A DNA stretch of 12,708 nt from Deltaproteobacteria bacterium (GCA_031257955.1 JAIRNQ010000216.1:1-12708); one strand, 5' to 3'. Counted from the first letter of the stretch, positions 1 through 7,947 are shown. The notes: generated by a model from the sequence alone, not told the origin. A program made the numbers and translations.

Positions 1-61
1 GGCGGGGGAAGCCCCCGCCCCGGGCCACGCCAGTCCACCCTCTGGCGGGCTGGAAGCTGGG

Positions 62-118
62 TTAGGGAAGTTCGTCGGGTTCAAGGGTCATCGATTCCGG
101 GGTCATCTCGAAGCCGGT
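62..118 (-). pseudogene. Orphan duplicated 3' end of pilY1
   Basis: In minus-strand sense this reads TGFEMTPESMTLEPDELP followed by TAA. It equals the last 18 residues of the intact pilY1 except for one Leu-to-Pro change. Nothing upstream of it resembles the rest of pilY1: the sequence runs straight into the 3' flank of the intact gene. It is therefore a by-product of the 130-bp duplication, not a gene. It has no start codon or ribosome site of its own. Confidence 0.65.
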
Positions 119-127
119 AAAGTTGAC

Positions 128-151
128 GGGGCGGGGAAAGTCCCCCGCCCC
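128..151 (-). terminator. GC-rich hairpin downstream of pilY1
   Basis: GGGGCGGGG at 128-136 pairs perfectly with CCCCGCCCC at 143-151 across a 6-nt loop. It lies about 40 nt past the pilY1 stop. A smaller hairpin (GCCAG 159-163 with CTGGC 172-176) sits between the stop and this stem. The left repeat copy has its own version at 1-19, with an 8-bp stem and a 3-nt loop. No U-tract follows on the minus strand, so this is a weak intrinsic terminator at best. It could instead act as a 3' RNA-stabilising structure. Confidence 0.35.
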
Positions 152-191
152 GGGCCACGCCAGTCCACCCTCTGGCAGGCTGGAAGTTGGG

Positions 192-3100
192 TTAGGGAAG
201 TTCGTCGAGTTCAAGGGTCATCGATTCCGGGGTCATCTCGAATCCGGTGTTGAGGGCCTCGCGCCAGGAGATAACGGCGTTTATGGAGGCATCGCCTTTA
301 TCGAGTTCCTTGGACCAGTGGCTGTAGTCGGCGGAGTCGGTCGAGAAGGCGATGTGCTCCTCGCCAACGAAGATAGTAACCTCGCTGTCAATTTCGGTGC
401 CCGTGGCCATACCTCCCGAAACTAGGAAAACTGAGGAGGCGTTATCGGGCATGAACAGACTAGCGAAGCCGGGATGGGCCAAGCCGGTGAAGGCGTCCAA
501 GATGTACATGTAGCTGTTGCCAAGCGGCCCACAGGAGGATCCCCCCACTTTAGGTTCGAAGGTGGTGAAGGCCACCAGGGAACGGCCCCCGCCCATGCCC
601 AGGATCTTGGGCTGGGTGAAGCTGATCTCGAAGGCGTGGGATTCGCCGGGACGCAGGATTCGGCCCATGTCCAGTCGCCGCTTGTAGCCCAGCACCGTTG
701 GCTGAAGGATGGCGTCGGCCAAGGCCACGTAAGACTGGGGCGAGGGGTTGGAGTTCTCGCCGGGCGCCTCAACGAAGGTATTGTCGCTATAAACGGTAAC
801 CCCGCTCAGATCGACTAAGGATCCGACCAAGGGAGTACGGTCAGAGAACTTTAGGCGACCTGTGTCTGTAAGTTCCTCCTTAATTCCATAAAGGTACTGC
901 TCATGGTTTTCGGAGCAAACTGGGGTGGGGTTGGCGGTACAGGGTGCCAGATCGTCCCGGCTCCAGAGACGCCCGGTGGCGAAGAGTACCCAAAGGTTGC
1001 CCAGCCGGTCGTAGGTGGCGTTAACCGCTCCGGTCACCGGGCGACCGGTGGAGACAAAACGATCCAGGGACCACTGATTGGGCGAAATGGGCGCATAAGT
1101 TTCAGAATCGACCATTCTCAGCCGATAGACGGCCCCGCTATCGCAGGAGGCGGCGTCCCGGCTCACGGTCAGGCCATAATAGAGCGTCTGATCGGTCCAC
1201 TTGCCGTCCCTGGGGTCGAGGTCTTTGGACATTGGTAGAAAGGGATCGTTAAAGAAACTATTTGGCTCAGCGACGGATAGAATTGTCTCGACGTTTCCAT
1301 TGGACAATTTCAACACCGTGAGGCTAGCCTTCTGGGTGCTGTAGCCTTCGTAGGGGGTTTTGGAACCGTAAACGACATTATTGCCGCTGAAGTCGTCGGT
1401 CTTTGGGCCGCTGGGGATTACGACGTAGAAAGTACCGTCGGAAGAGACCACCGTCGGCAAGCCCACGCTGAGGCCCAAGTCAGCGGCTGAGTAACGCCAC
1501 AAAAACTTCGGCGGCGATTCCGGATCTGTCACGTCTAGACAGAAGATCTCCGAGTAGAAAGGCTCGGTGGCGGAAGGGTCGGGGTTCTCGATGGGACGCC
1601 CGCCGAGCCTAAGCCCGCCAATGAGGACGGTACGCCACTGGCCGTCAATAATCACGTCGGCGATAAGGGGCTTCATGTCGACCTGGTAAGAGTGGGAGTA
1701 GTTTGGATCGGCCAGCCACTTGAGGTGCGGCAGGACCGAGGCCGGGACGTAGGCCCAAAGTTCGGCCCCAAGTTCGTGTTTTTTCACTTCCGCGTCAGGG
1801 GATTCATCGCCATAGCCCACGACGCCGGATCCCAGATCGCCGTAAAAACCGACGTTAACGGCGTGAAGCATCCCATCGTTGGCCCCGAAGTAGGCCACTT
1901 GCCTACGGCGGCCATAGGCCTTGCGATAATCGAGGTAAGAGGGCACGTGATAAATCGTGTCGTAGTTGGAGGATGGGGCACCCACCACGATGGGCTTGGA
2001 ATTGATCACGTCACCCAGACGCCAGACGATTCTCGGGCTATAGCCGGAATCCACCGGATAATTGTCCCAAGGATTGCCTACCTCTCGACTTCTCCAGCCG
2101 GCGACTTCCAGACCCTGGACGTAACCGATCAACAGTTCGGTCACCTTGTCCCTGGCCGCCTGCTCGTTTACGGGCAGGGTAATTCCGGAGGGCACGGCCA
2201 TGTGTTCCCTCCAATTGTCGTGGATCAGGTACTTCTTTAGCGATTCGATTGACGTTAGGTGGAAAAGGGCCAAGCCCCCGGTTACCGGGTCGGTGTAGTA
2301 GATTCGGCGTCGCCCAACCGCTTTAGTGGCCACGGCCTCAAGTGGGCGCGGGCCCTTGATGAGTTCCTCAGGTTTTAGCTCAGCCAACCAACGCCCGGCG
2401 TCCCAAATGGGTCGGAGTTTATGCACGCTGGCGGGCTGCTGGGCCAGACTCACGGGTTCCAAGTCGTTGGTCCCAAACTCATCCTCGCATCGGGTGATGG
2501 CCACCCCCGGCAGGAAGCAGTCTGGCTTATCCTCTTCGGCGGGCTGGTTAGTGACGCTTCCAAAGCGAACGGCGCGATCGCCGGTCTGTGACCCGGTGGC
2601 CAAGGTCAGTTTGTGGTCTCCGTTGGAGTCTTCCCGGAGGTTACCCCATTTATCGACGAACAGCCCGAATACCGTGCCTGGCCAGGAGATTTTGTCGTTT
2701 TCGTTATTGGGGTTAACGTACTGGCGATAATAGGCGGTATGGACGGACACGCCCCCGCCCAAGATCGAGCTGACGCTGGCTGAGCCGGCCGTACCGGTGG
2801 AGACAGACCGGGCTATGGCCGTGAAGGCCTTGTCGAGTCTGTCGGCCAGCTGGGTCAGGTTGGAGGTATGGAAATAGTTCTTGGGATCGCCGTTTTCGTT
2901 CTCCCATTCGCCGGGGTCGGGGATGCCGTCGCCGTCGTTATCGTCAAACCCGCCGTATTTGGAAATCAACCATATTAAGGACGGCAGCTGGCCCACGTCG
3001 GCACCGCCGGCAATGTCAAAACTTCTATACTGCTCCTTGACTTCGCCATGCTTATAGTTAACGCTGTTCCAATTCCAGCGGGCGACCGTCCCGCAATTGG

Positions 3101-6065
3101 AGTCCGTCGTGGGATTGTGGCAGTCGGGTGGCGTCATGTGGACAGAGGTGAAGCTGAGTTTGGAATTTGGCGCCCTCATGGTCACGTCAAGATAGGTTTG
3201 ATCGAGCGTACTCCCGCTGATGGTGTAACCCATGAACAGGCTCTGATTCTTGGTGGTGGGCTCGCCTTCCCAGTAGGTGTGGACTCGTAAACCCTTAACG
3301 CTGGAGGGGCTAATGGAGATGAAATCGGCGATGGAATTGGCGCTTTCTGGGTTCTTGAAGACGTAGTAATCACCTGTCCTGAAGGGGCCGCTGTCGATCC
3401 TGGCTTTCGGACCCCGGTCCGAGGCGGGCGTTGAGGCGTCGGTCAGTAAATCCACCTCGTAGTAGACGGCAGCGTCTATGTCGTTATCCTCCCCGTAACC
3501 GCTCGTGTCATCGTAATCGGTAAAAAAAGCCTGAATTTTGAAGTGAAAAGGGTGCCCGTTTTTATCTATTTCCCACTCCAAGAGCCGGTAACCCAAAAAA
3601 CCAATGGTTTTGGGGTAGTCGTCATAGGCCTTACTCAAAACACTGGTGCTAATGGTGGTCGGATAGAGTTCAATGGCCTTGGTCAGATCGCCAGAAGAAT
3701 CCATAATGGGCATGCGCAGGACCGGAAAAGGTGAACTCATGGCTACCGAGAATATGTCCACCCCGGACTTAGAACGCCCTTCCTGGTCCGAGAGGTTAAA
3801 GTCATGGATGTGGGCGTAGTAGGCGACCGCGGCGCCCAGATAGGTCGAAAGGACTTCTGGGTATTGGGGACACATGCCTTCAACCTGGCTGAGGCTGCTG
3901 AGGCTTTTGGGTTTGCAGGTGTCGCCCGGCCTTACGGCATAAGGATACTTAAGGCCAGAGGAGGCAAACCCTTCAATGTTGGATATGGCATCGAGATAAT
4001 TAGCCTCGGCGGCGGCGTTGAAGATCTGAGGCAGTTGGGGTAAGTTGATCCCTTCGAGCCGTGGCCTCTGGACGAGCGGGGTGTAGTGATTCAACATGTA
4101 CATATCCCGGGAGGCTTTATAGAAGGCGTCTTCATAGGAGGCGATGTCGCTAATCAAAAGAATGACCGGGTTAGCGCAGGCTTCCTTGGTTAAATCTGGA
4201 TCCGGGCGCCCCTTAAGCCAGGTACCGGCTTGGCGAAAGGCCTTGGTCAAGTAGCGCATGGGGGAGTCGTCAACCGCTTTGTCCTCGTACCAATCACCTT
4301 GAAAGGGCGACTTCGCCTCCGAGACCGACACGGTCGGGGAGGCGACCCCGGACAGGAAGCGCACGGCTTCGTAGAGCAGCCCACCCAAGGGGTTGCCGAT
4401 GCTGACATCGTTTTCGTAATACCGCGCTGAAAGGTAATTTTCGTCATATCCGTTCAGGAGCGGGTCGACGCCTAGATGCCGGCCGGCCAGGGTGAGGCGG
4501 TCGAGGTTGCTGACCAGCCCGTTGGCAATGACTTGCCCGGTACTCTGGTTGATGGCCGGCACGTAAGCCGTCCCCGGATCCGGGTTGGGATTGGCTGGGG
4601 CCGGGCCATAAAAAGGTCCGATCTGGGAGCGGAGGTAGCCGGGAGGAAATTTATCGGTAATGCCGTAGGTGTAGCCGCCCGCGGCGGTCATGAGACCGAA
4701 CTGCATCTTGGAGGCGCCGGTAGAATAGCGGTGGAGAAGCCCGGAAGGCTTATAGGTGTCGTCGGATTCGGCCTCGGTCGGGCCGGGGAACTTCAGGCAA
4801 CCCTCCGTCTCGCCGATGTTTCCTTTAACACAGACTCTGACGTTCAAATTGAAGACCTTAACCCGTCCCCTGGCCTCCTGGGTAAGTTTGGAGTCGTTGG
4901 GTTGCGGCCAGTCACCGGTGGCCCAGTCGTGGACGCTAGCGTAGGGTTCAGTCACCGCAAAGGTAGGGCAGGTCCATTGATACCTCGTCGGAAAGGAAAG
5001 CATAATCCGGCTGGGGCAGTTGAAGCGATCTCTGCCCTGCAAGTAGGAGTACCATTCCGGAGTCGTGGGTTGGACAGGGCTTGTGGTGATCACCGCCGGC
5101 GTACCGTTAGTCTTTTGGAAACTGTTTTTGTCCGCGTCGGTCAGGATCCTCAAGGCGGCGAAGTAGCGGTTGGTCTTGCCGAAATCTGACGCCCTAACCA
5201 CGAAATGGGCCTTACCGCTGGCGGGTTTGGCATAAGGGGTGTATTTTCTGGCGTCGTAGTAGGCCGATAAGGGGGTGACCGCCATCCAAGTGTCGTCACT
5301 CCTTATTTCCGTGGCCCAGACGTGGATGTCGTGCGGCAAGGGGGTGTGTTCCAGCACGGTCGCGTCGAGGGTGTCGACCTTGCGCCGGCCGCCATAGAGA
5401 AGTTTCCTCACGGCGTCGATGCGGGCGGTGGCGATATAGTTAAGCCAGTTACCGCTGAACGACTGCCCCGATCCCGCCCGCTGCCCGGTAGACGGGTTGT
5501 AGCAGACGCCGAAGGGGGAGCTGGGGGCGGGGACGTAATCTTTGACGCTCGAGGGCTTACTTACCGAGCCTTCGGGCTCATCTTCTACGGCCGCGCCCAC
5601 TCGGCGGAAATAGCCGTCCTTATCGCCGACGGCGAACTCTTCGTTGAACCCGGAGTTTTCGCTTCCAACGTATTCATAGCATGAGGAGCTATCGAAGTAA
5701 CCCACGTACTCGGTAGCCGGGTGGAAGCCCGTGTCAGGCCGCCCGTCCCCATCGAGGTCGGACAGGCCCGGATAAGCTTGCTCGTACATCCTTTTTTCTG
5801 TCCCAGCCACGGACAAAAGAACCGTGGGGACAGTGGAACCGCTGGTCGCGAAGGGCTCGCTCTGGTATTGCTCGGGCAGAGGGTTGGTCACGACCGCCGA
5901 GGCGGGGACGACCGGACAAAAAGCCAATATGGCTGCCAATAGGGTAGCCATGAGCCCCAAAGGTAGCCTTAAAGTTGTTAGCCTTAAGGTAGCCATGAGC
6001 CCCAAATGTAGCCTTAAAGTTATTAGCCTTGGGGTAAGCCCCCTTGGTGATATATGGCGAGGCAT
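192..6065 (-). CDS. pilY1: PilY1-family type IV pilus tip adhesin/assembly protein
   Basis: Predicted product is 1957 residues, far longer than the roughly 1160 of Pseudomonas PilY1. It is an exported protein expected at the pilus tip, where PilY1 primes assembly with the minor pilins and mediates adhesion and surface sensing. The start chosen is the ATG at 6065, which has an AGGAG six bases upstream; an ATG at 6107 would add 14 residues but lacks such a site. Residues 1-57 form a long signal peptide ending in an ASA cleavage site, with a 15-residue duplication at 14-28 and 29-43. An acidic DxDxDG loop lies at 103-111. The family's NWLNY...RIDAxRKxLYGG stretch is near 200-225. A LLISDI strand near 640 fits the von Willebrand A-like region, but I see no clear MIDAS motif. 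A second acidic loop, DDNDGDGIPD, is near 1040. The conserved C-terminal beta-propeller spans about 1350 to 1710, with RLGDVINSKPIVV, GANDGMLHA, LGAELWAYVPASVLPHLKWL and FATGRLWSRDD. Family assignment is secure; ligand and calcium binding are inferred. Confidence 0.95.
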   Translation of the reverse strand: MPRHISPRGLTPRLITLRLHLGLMATLRLTTLRLPLGLMATLLAAILAFCPVVPASAVVTNPLPEQYQSEPFATSGSTVPTVLLSVAGTEKRMYEQAYPGLSDLDGDGRPDTGFHPATEYVGYFDSSSCYEYVGSENSGFNEEFAVGDKDGYFRRVGAAVEDEPEGSVSKPSSVKDYVPAPSSPFGVCYNPSTGQRAGSGQSFSGNWLNYIATARIDAVRKLLYGGRRKVDTLDATVLEHTPLPHDIHVWATEIRSDDTWMAVTPLSAYYDARKYTPYAKPASGKAHFVVRASDFGKTNRYFAALRILTDADKNSFQKTNGTPAVITTSPVQPTTPEWYSYLQGRDRFNCPSRIMLSFPTRYQWTCPTFAVTEPYASVHDWATGDWPQPNDSKLTQEARGRVKVFNLNVRVCVKGNIGETEGCLKFPGPTEAESDDTYKPSGLLHRYSTGASKMQFGLMTAAGGYTYGITDKFPPGYLRSQIGPFYGPAPANPNPDPGTAYVPAINQSTGQVIANGLVSNLDRLTLAGRHLGVDPLLNGYDENYLSARYYENDVSIGNPLGGLLYEAVRFLSGVASPTVSVSEAKSPFQGDWYEDKAVDDSPMRYLTKAFRQAGTWLKGRPDPDLTKEACANPVILLISDIASYEDAFYKASRDMYMLNHYTPLVQRPRLEGINLPQLPQIFNAAAEANYLDAISNIEGFASSGLKYPYAVRPGDTCKPKSLSSLSQVEGMCPQYPEVLSTYLGAAVAYYAHIHDFNLSDQEGRSKSGVDIFSVAMSSPFPVLRMPIMDSSGDLTKAIELYPTTISTSVLSKAYDDYPKTIGFLGYRLLEWEIDKNGHPFHFKIQAFFTDYDDTSGYGEDNDIDAAVYYEVDLLTDASTPASDRGPKARIDSGPFRTGDYYVFKNPESANSIADFISISPSSVKGLRVHTYWEGEPTTKNQSLFMGYTISGSTLDQTYLDVTMRAPNSKLSFTSVHMTPPDCHNPTTDSNCGTVARWNWNSVNYKHGEVKEQYRSFDIAGGADVGQLPSLIWLISKYGGFDDNDGDGIPDPGEWENENGDPKNYFHTSNLTQLADRLDKAFTAIARSVSTGTAGSASVSSILGGGVSVHTAYYRQYVNPNNENDKISWPGTVFGLFVDKWGNLREDSNGDHKLTLATGSQTGDRAVRFGSVTNQPAEEDKPDCFLPGVAITRCEDEFGTNDLEPVSLAQQPASVHKLRPIWDAGRWLAELKPEELIKGPRPLEAVATKAVGRRRIYYTDPVTGGLALFHLTSIESLKKYLIHDNWREHMAVPSGITLPVNEQAARDKVTELLIGYVQGLEVAGWRSREVGNPWDNYPVDSGYSPRIVWRLGDVINSKPIVVGAPSSNYDTIYHVPSYLDYRKAYGRRRQVAYFGANDGMLHAVNVGFYGDLGSGVVGYGDESPDAEVKKHELGAELWAYVPASVLPHLKWLADPNYSHSYQVDMKPLIADVIIDGQWRTVLIGGLRLGGRPIENPDPSATEPFYSEIFCLDVTDPESPPKFLWRYSAADLGLSVGLPTVVSSDGTFYVVIPSGPKTDDFSGNNVVYGSKTPYEGYSTQKASLTVLKLSNGNVETILSVAEPNSFFNDPFLPMSKDLDPRDGKWTDQTLYYGLTVSRDAASCDSGAVYRLRMVDSETYAPISPNQWSLDRFVSTGRPVTGAVNATYDRLGNLWVLFATGRLWSRDDLAPCTANPTPVCSENHEQYLYGIKEELTDTGRLKFSDRTPLVGSLVDLSGVTVYSDNTFVEAPGENSNPSPQSYVALADAILQPTVLGYKRRLDMGRILRPGESHAFEISFTQPKILGMGGGRSLVAFTTFEPKVGGSSCGPLGNSYMYILDAFTGLAHPGFASLFMPDNASSVFLVSGGMATGTEIDSEVTIFVGEEHIAFSTDSADYSHWSKELDKGDASINAVISWREALNTGFEMTPESMTLELDELP
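5943..6032 (-). repeat. 45-bp in-frame tandem duplication in the pilY1 signal peptide
   Basis: Units at 5943-5987 and 5988-6032 differ at only a few positions. Because 45 is a multiple of three, the duplication keeps the pilY1 frame and adds 15 residues (pattern LxTLRLxLGLMATLx) to the n-region and start of the hydrophobic core. Each unit also contains a smaller internal repeat around AAGGCTA. The unit size and in-frame position would allow copy-number change without loss of the gene. Confidence 0.9.
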
Positions 6066-6071
6066 GTATCG

Positions 6072-6076
6072 CTCCT
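6072..6076 (-). promoter_or_regulatory. Ribosome binding site deciding the pilY1 start
   Basis: The minus strand reads AGGAG, then six bases, then the ATG at 6065. This is the best Shine-Dalgarno match near the 5' end of the frame and favours 6065 over the ATG at 6107. Confidence 0.7.
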
Positions 6077-6190
6077 GGTAATAGTTGCCTGACTGGAATA
6101 GACCCATATTTACTTAATTGAGGTCTACTCAACGCTTCAAATTAACTCTTTCGTCAAAAATCCCCTTGCCCAAAAAAGACGGCCACTCAC

Positions 6191-6250
6191 GACCTACCGC
6201 CCTCGCGCTATCGCTCTCGCGGCCTACCGCTCTGGCGCTATCGCTCTCGC
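6191..6250. repeat. 30-bp tandem duplication upstream of pilY1
   Basis: Units 6191-6220 and 6221-6250 are near identical and share CTACCG, GCGCTATCGCTCTCGC and flanking bases. A decayed third unit may follow to about 6278. Short frames across it on both strands translate to low-complexity Arg/Ser/Ala or Leu/Ser/Ala repeats and lack ribosome sites, so I treat it as non-coding. Confidence 0.85.
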
Positions 6251-6344
6251 GCGCTACCACACAAGCGCGCTCACGCGTTAACGCCCAACCGTCTTGCCTT
6301 GAACGGGGTATGTTATAGCCTATTTTCTCCCTGACCAACGCTAG

Positions 6345-6372
6345 AAGCCTACAAGGCTTTTAGCTAAGCCTT
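6345..6372 (-). promoter_or_regulatory. Two mutually exclusive hairpins after pilX
   Basis: AAGGCTT (6353-6359) can pair either with AAGCCTT (6366-6372) over a 6-nt loop, or, as AGGCTT (6354-6359), with AAGCCT (6345-6350) over a 3-nt loop. Both stems are perfect but share the same middle arm, so only one can form. They lie about 20 bases beyond the pilX stop. No U-tract follows, so the role could be RNA stability, processing or attenuation; function is inference. Confidence 0.45.
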
Positions 6373-6391
6373 CTCGTCTCGTGCCAACCGG

Positions 6392-7117
6392 TCAAAACGA
6401 CTCCCGATATATGGCCGTAATGATGGCATGGGGTTCGGAATCTACCTCGCCGTCGGCGGTGGCCACCGAGCTGCCGTTGACGGTTACCACGAGATTGACT
6501 TGGCCGGTCGGGCCGCCGGCGGTATCGTAAAGATCGCCCATCCCAAGGGAGAAGCCCGAGCTAATCACCTCGCTGGAGTCTAGGTTTACAACGGCGGTGG
6601 CCACCAGCTTGTCGTTTACCGTAAAGAGGAGATGCGGCCTGGGCGAAGTGGCCGGATCGTAGTTGGCCGCCTCTCGGTAGCGCTCGGCGTAGTCAAAGTC
6701 GAGGGACTCGGACTGGAGATGGGCCAGGTTAAAGCGATCCTCGTTTATCTCCACCTCTAAGGGAAAGGTCGGGGCGGTGTCGGAACTGATTATCAACGAC
6801 GGATGGCCGAGCTCGGGATGAAGCAAGAGCCTCCCCATTAAGGTGGCGATCTTGGCCGAGCTGTCGGCGGCGTTGAAGGCCTCGCGGCCAACGCGGTTGT
6901 GGGCGCTAATCGATAGTTCAGTCGTGGTGCTTAACATTATAACGGAGGCCAACAGGCTCATCACTATCATCATAATCAGGGTGAAGGCCAAGATCATGCC
7001 TTCCCTGAAGGATTTTTTCTGGCACCCGCCGCCCTCGCCAAAGGGCTCGCGACCGTGCCCTTGGCCCTTTTCGGGCTGGGTTTTGGGCCTGTTATCTGGG
7101 CAGTTTATATTTAGCAT
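6392..7117 (-). CDS. pilX: PilX-like minor pilin
   Basis: Predicted product is 241 residues. REG followed by MILAFTLIMMIVMSLLASV (hydrophobic helix from residue 41) and then ELS...NRVGREAFNAADSSA is the PilX N-terminal signature, including the conserved Ala-rich helix after the membrane segment. Prepilin peptidase would be expected to cut after Gly40. Position +5 is Phe, not Glu, which is common for PilX/GspK-like minor pilins that cap the complex. The start is the ATG at 7117, with AGAGG nine bases upstream. An in-frame TTG at 7240 has no ribosome site and falls inside a hairpin arm. No other ATG, GTG or TTG lies between 7117 and the Gly-Met junction, so the leader is unusually long at 40 residues. 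The C-terminal domain is divergent and I assign it only by context. The product should join PilV, PilW and FimT in the inner membrane to recruit PilY1. Confidence 0.85.
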   Translation of the reverse strand: MLNINCPDNRPKTQPEKGQGHGREPFGEGGGCQKKSFREGMILAFTLIMMIVMSLLASVIMLSTTTELSISAHNRVGREAFNAADSSAKIATLMGRLLLHPELGHPSLIISSDTAPTFPLEVEINEDRFNLAHLQSESLDFDYAERYREAANYDPATSPRPHLLFTVNDKLVATAVVNLDSSEVISSGFSLGMGDLYDTAGGPTGQVNLVVTVNGSSVATADGEVDSEPHAIITAIYRESF

Positions 7118-7198
7118 TGGCGTATTCCTCTTGCCTCCGGTCGGCCTAAAACCAAAGCGGATGGCCGGGCTGGTAATTTTTGGGTTTGGGCCTCCCAG

Positions 7199-7241
7199 GG
7201 CCGCCGGGCGGCCGAGGGTATCTTGGCCGCTCAAGGCCAAG
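7199..7241 (-). promoter_or_regulatory. Paired hairpins in the pilV-pilX gap
   Basis: CTTGGCC (7222-7228) pairs with GGCCAAG (7235-7241) over six bases. GGCCGCC (7199-7205) pairs with GGCGGCC (7207-7213) around a single base. Both stems are perfect 7-mers and lie 16 to 58 bases past the pilV stop. No U-tract follows. Such structures between genes of one operon can set relative mRNA stability. They also argue that this stretch is not coding and that pilX starts at 7117. Confidence 0.5.
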
Positions 7242-7256
7242 GGTTTAGCTGGGCCG

Positions 7257-7775
7257 TTAGAAGGCCAAGGCGGTCAAGGCCGCCCAGTGGACGACCGAAT
7301 GGGGACCGGCGCTGTCCCTCCAGTCGATGACGACCTCGACCTGATGGCTCAGTGTGGTCGGGACTCTTGGGTGGAAGGACACGGTCCTATTGAATATATA
7401 ATTGGAACAGGCTAAGCCTACGCCCGTGCAGGTTCTGCCCAGCCGGTCGAGGCCGGTCGAGGTTATCGTCCCGGACGACGACTCCGTTTGGAGGGTGGCT
7501 TGGCTGAGCGACTTTAGCCGCTCCAACTCGGCCTCAGCCAGGAAGGTGGCCGCCGTGATGTTGTCGGCCAAGTGGGCGCTCTTGAGAGCGTTAACGTGCA
7601 ACCTGACCACGGCCAAACATCCGAGGGTGAGGACCAATATGGTTATGAGGAGTTCTACCATGGTAAATCCCGACCGGCCAAAACTTCGGCTAAGGAAGCC
7701 GCGGCCTTGGCCGGCAAGGCTTAAACAGTCACGGGGGACCGGGCCCAGTCTTGGGCAATGCGCTGAGACGGTCAT
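7257..7775 (-). CDS. pilV: PilV-type minor pilin
   Basis: Predicted product is 172 residues. The class III prepilin motif SG/FTMVELLITILVLTLG puts cleavage after Gly36, with Glu41 at +5 and a hydrophobic helix through about residue 57. The following LHVNALKSAHLADNITAATFLAEAELERLKS is the usual PilV stretch, where A-A-x-x-A-E-x-x-x-E-x-L-K continues the N-terminal helix. The start ATG at 7775 has GGAG seven bases upstream and is the only ATG, GTG or TTG in frame before the motif, so the 36-residue leader looks real although longer than most. Two Cys pairs up (about residues 112 and 122) could form a disulphide in the globular domain. PilV is expected to act with PilW, FimT and PilX in the minor pilin priming complex. 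Confidence 0.88.
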   Translation of the reverse strand: MTVSAHCPRLGPVPRDCLSLAGQGRGFLSRSFGRSGFTMVELLITILVLTLGCLAVVRLHVNALKSAHLADNITAATFLAEAELERLKSLSQATLQTESSSGTITSTGLDRLGRTCTGVGLACSNYIFNRTVSFHPRVPTTLSHQVEVVIDWRDSAGPHSVVHWAALTALAF

Positions 7776-7812
7776 TTATACGCTCCAAAAACGCTTATAA
7801 TTATCATAAATA

Positions 7813-7841
7813 ATTAAATAAATCGTTAAACCAACCGACAA
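7813..7841 (-). promoter_or_regulatory. Possible sigma70-type promoter upstream of pilV
   Basis: On the minus strand TTGTCG (7836-7841) and TTTAAT (7813-7818) are spaced by 17 bases, matching the -35 and -10 consensus at four and five of six positions. The stretch is AT-rich in otherwise GC-rich surroundings and lies about 40 bases ahead of the pilV ATG. It could give pilV-pilX-pilY1 a transcript separate from the upstream genes. AT-rich sequence often contains such matches by chance. Confidence 0.35.
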
Positions 7842-7947
7842 GAACGCAAAACCAAGTCGATCGATTTGCCAATAACCCCTGTTGTTTGCGGTAACCGAAA
7901 ATGGTCCGCCGGAACTGACGGCGCCCGGCTTTAAGACCAAAACCCAG

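Larger units (their letters stand above)
1..248. repeat. 130-bp tandem duplication, two copies
   Basis: Positions 1-118 and 131-248 match almost base for base at an offset of 130, with only a handful of substitutions. Each copy contains, in minus-strand sense, the last codons of pilY1, its TAA stop and about 60 bp of 3' flank ending in a G/C-rich hairpin. The right copy is the real end of pilY1. The left copy is an orphan tail. The left copy runs into the window edge, so more copies may lie outside, or the edge may be a contig end where strain variants were misassembled. Confidence 0.9.
6066..6391. other. Non-coding gap between pilX and pilY1
   Basis: This 326-bp gap holds no supportable gene. 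It contains competing hairpins close to the pilX stop, a 30-bp tandem repeat, a 7-bp hairpin (GCGCGCT 6249-6255 with AGCGCGC 6264-6270) and the pilY1 ribosome site. A TATAAC hexamer on the minus strand near 6313-6318 has no good -35 partner, so an internal pilY1 promoter is possible but not shown. Confidence 0.6.

Noticed and set aside
5734..6132. Minus-strand 132-codon frame with a KANNFKATFGAHGY repeat
   Set aside because: It overlaps the pilY1 5' end in another frame. The repeat exists because the 45-bp duplication keeps all frames; pilY1 has the ribosome site, signal peptide and conserved domains.
6129..6338. Minus-strand small frame in the pilX-pilY1 gap
   Set aside because: Its Arg/Ser/Ala repeats come from the 30-bp duplication, it lacks family features and has no clear ribosome site.
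7118..7240. Longer PilX starting at TTG 7240
   Set aside because: No ribosome site, the start lies within a perfect hairpin, and the extra residues are Pro/Gly-rich; ATG 7117 has a good AGAGG.
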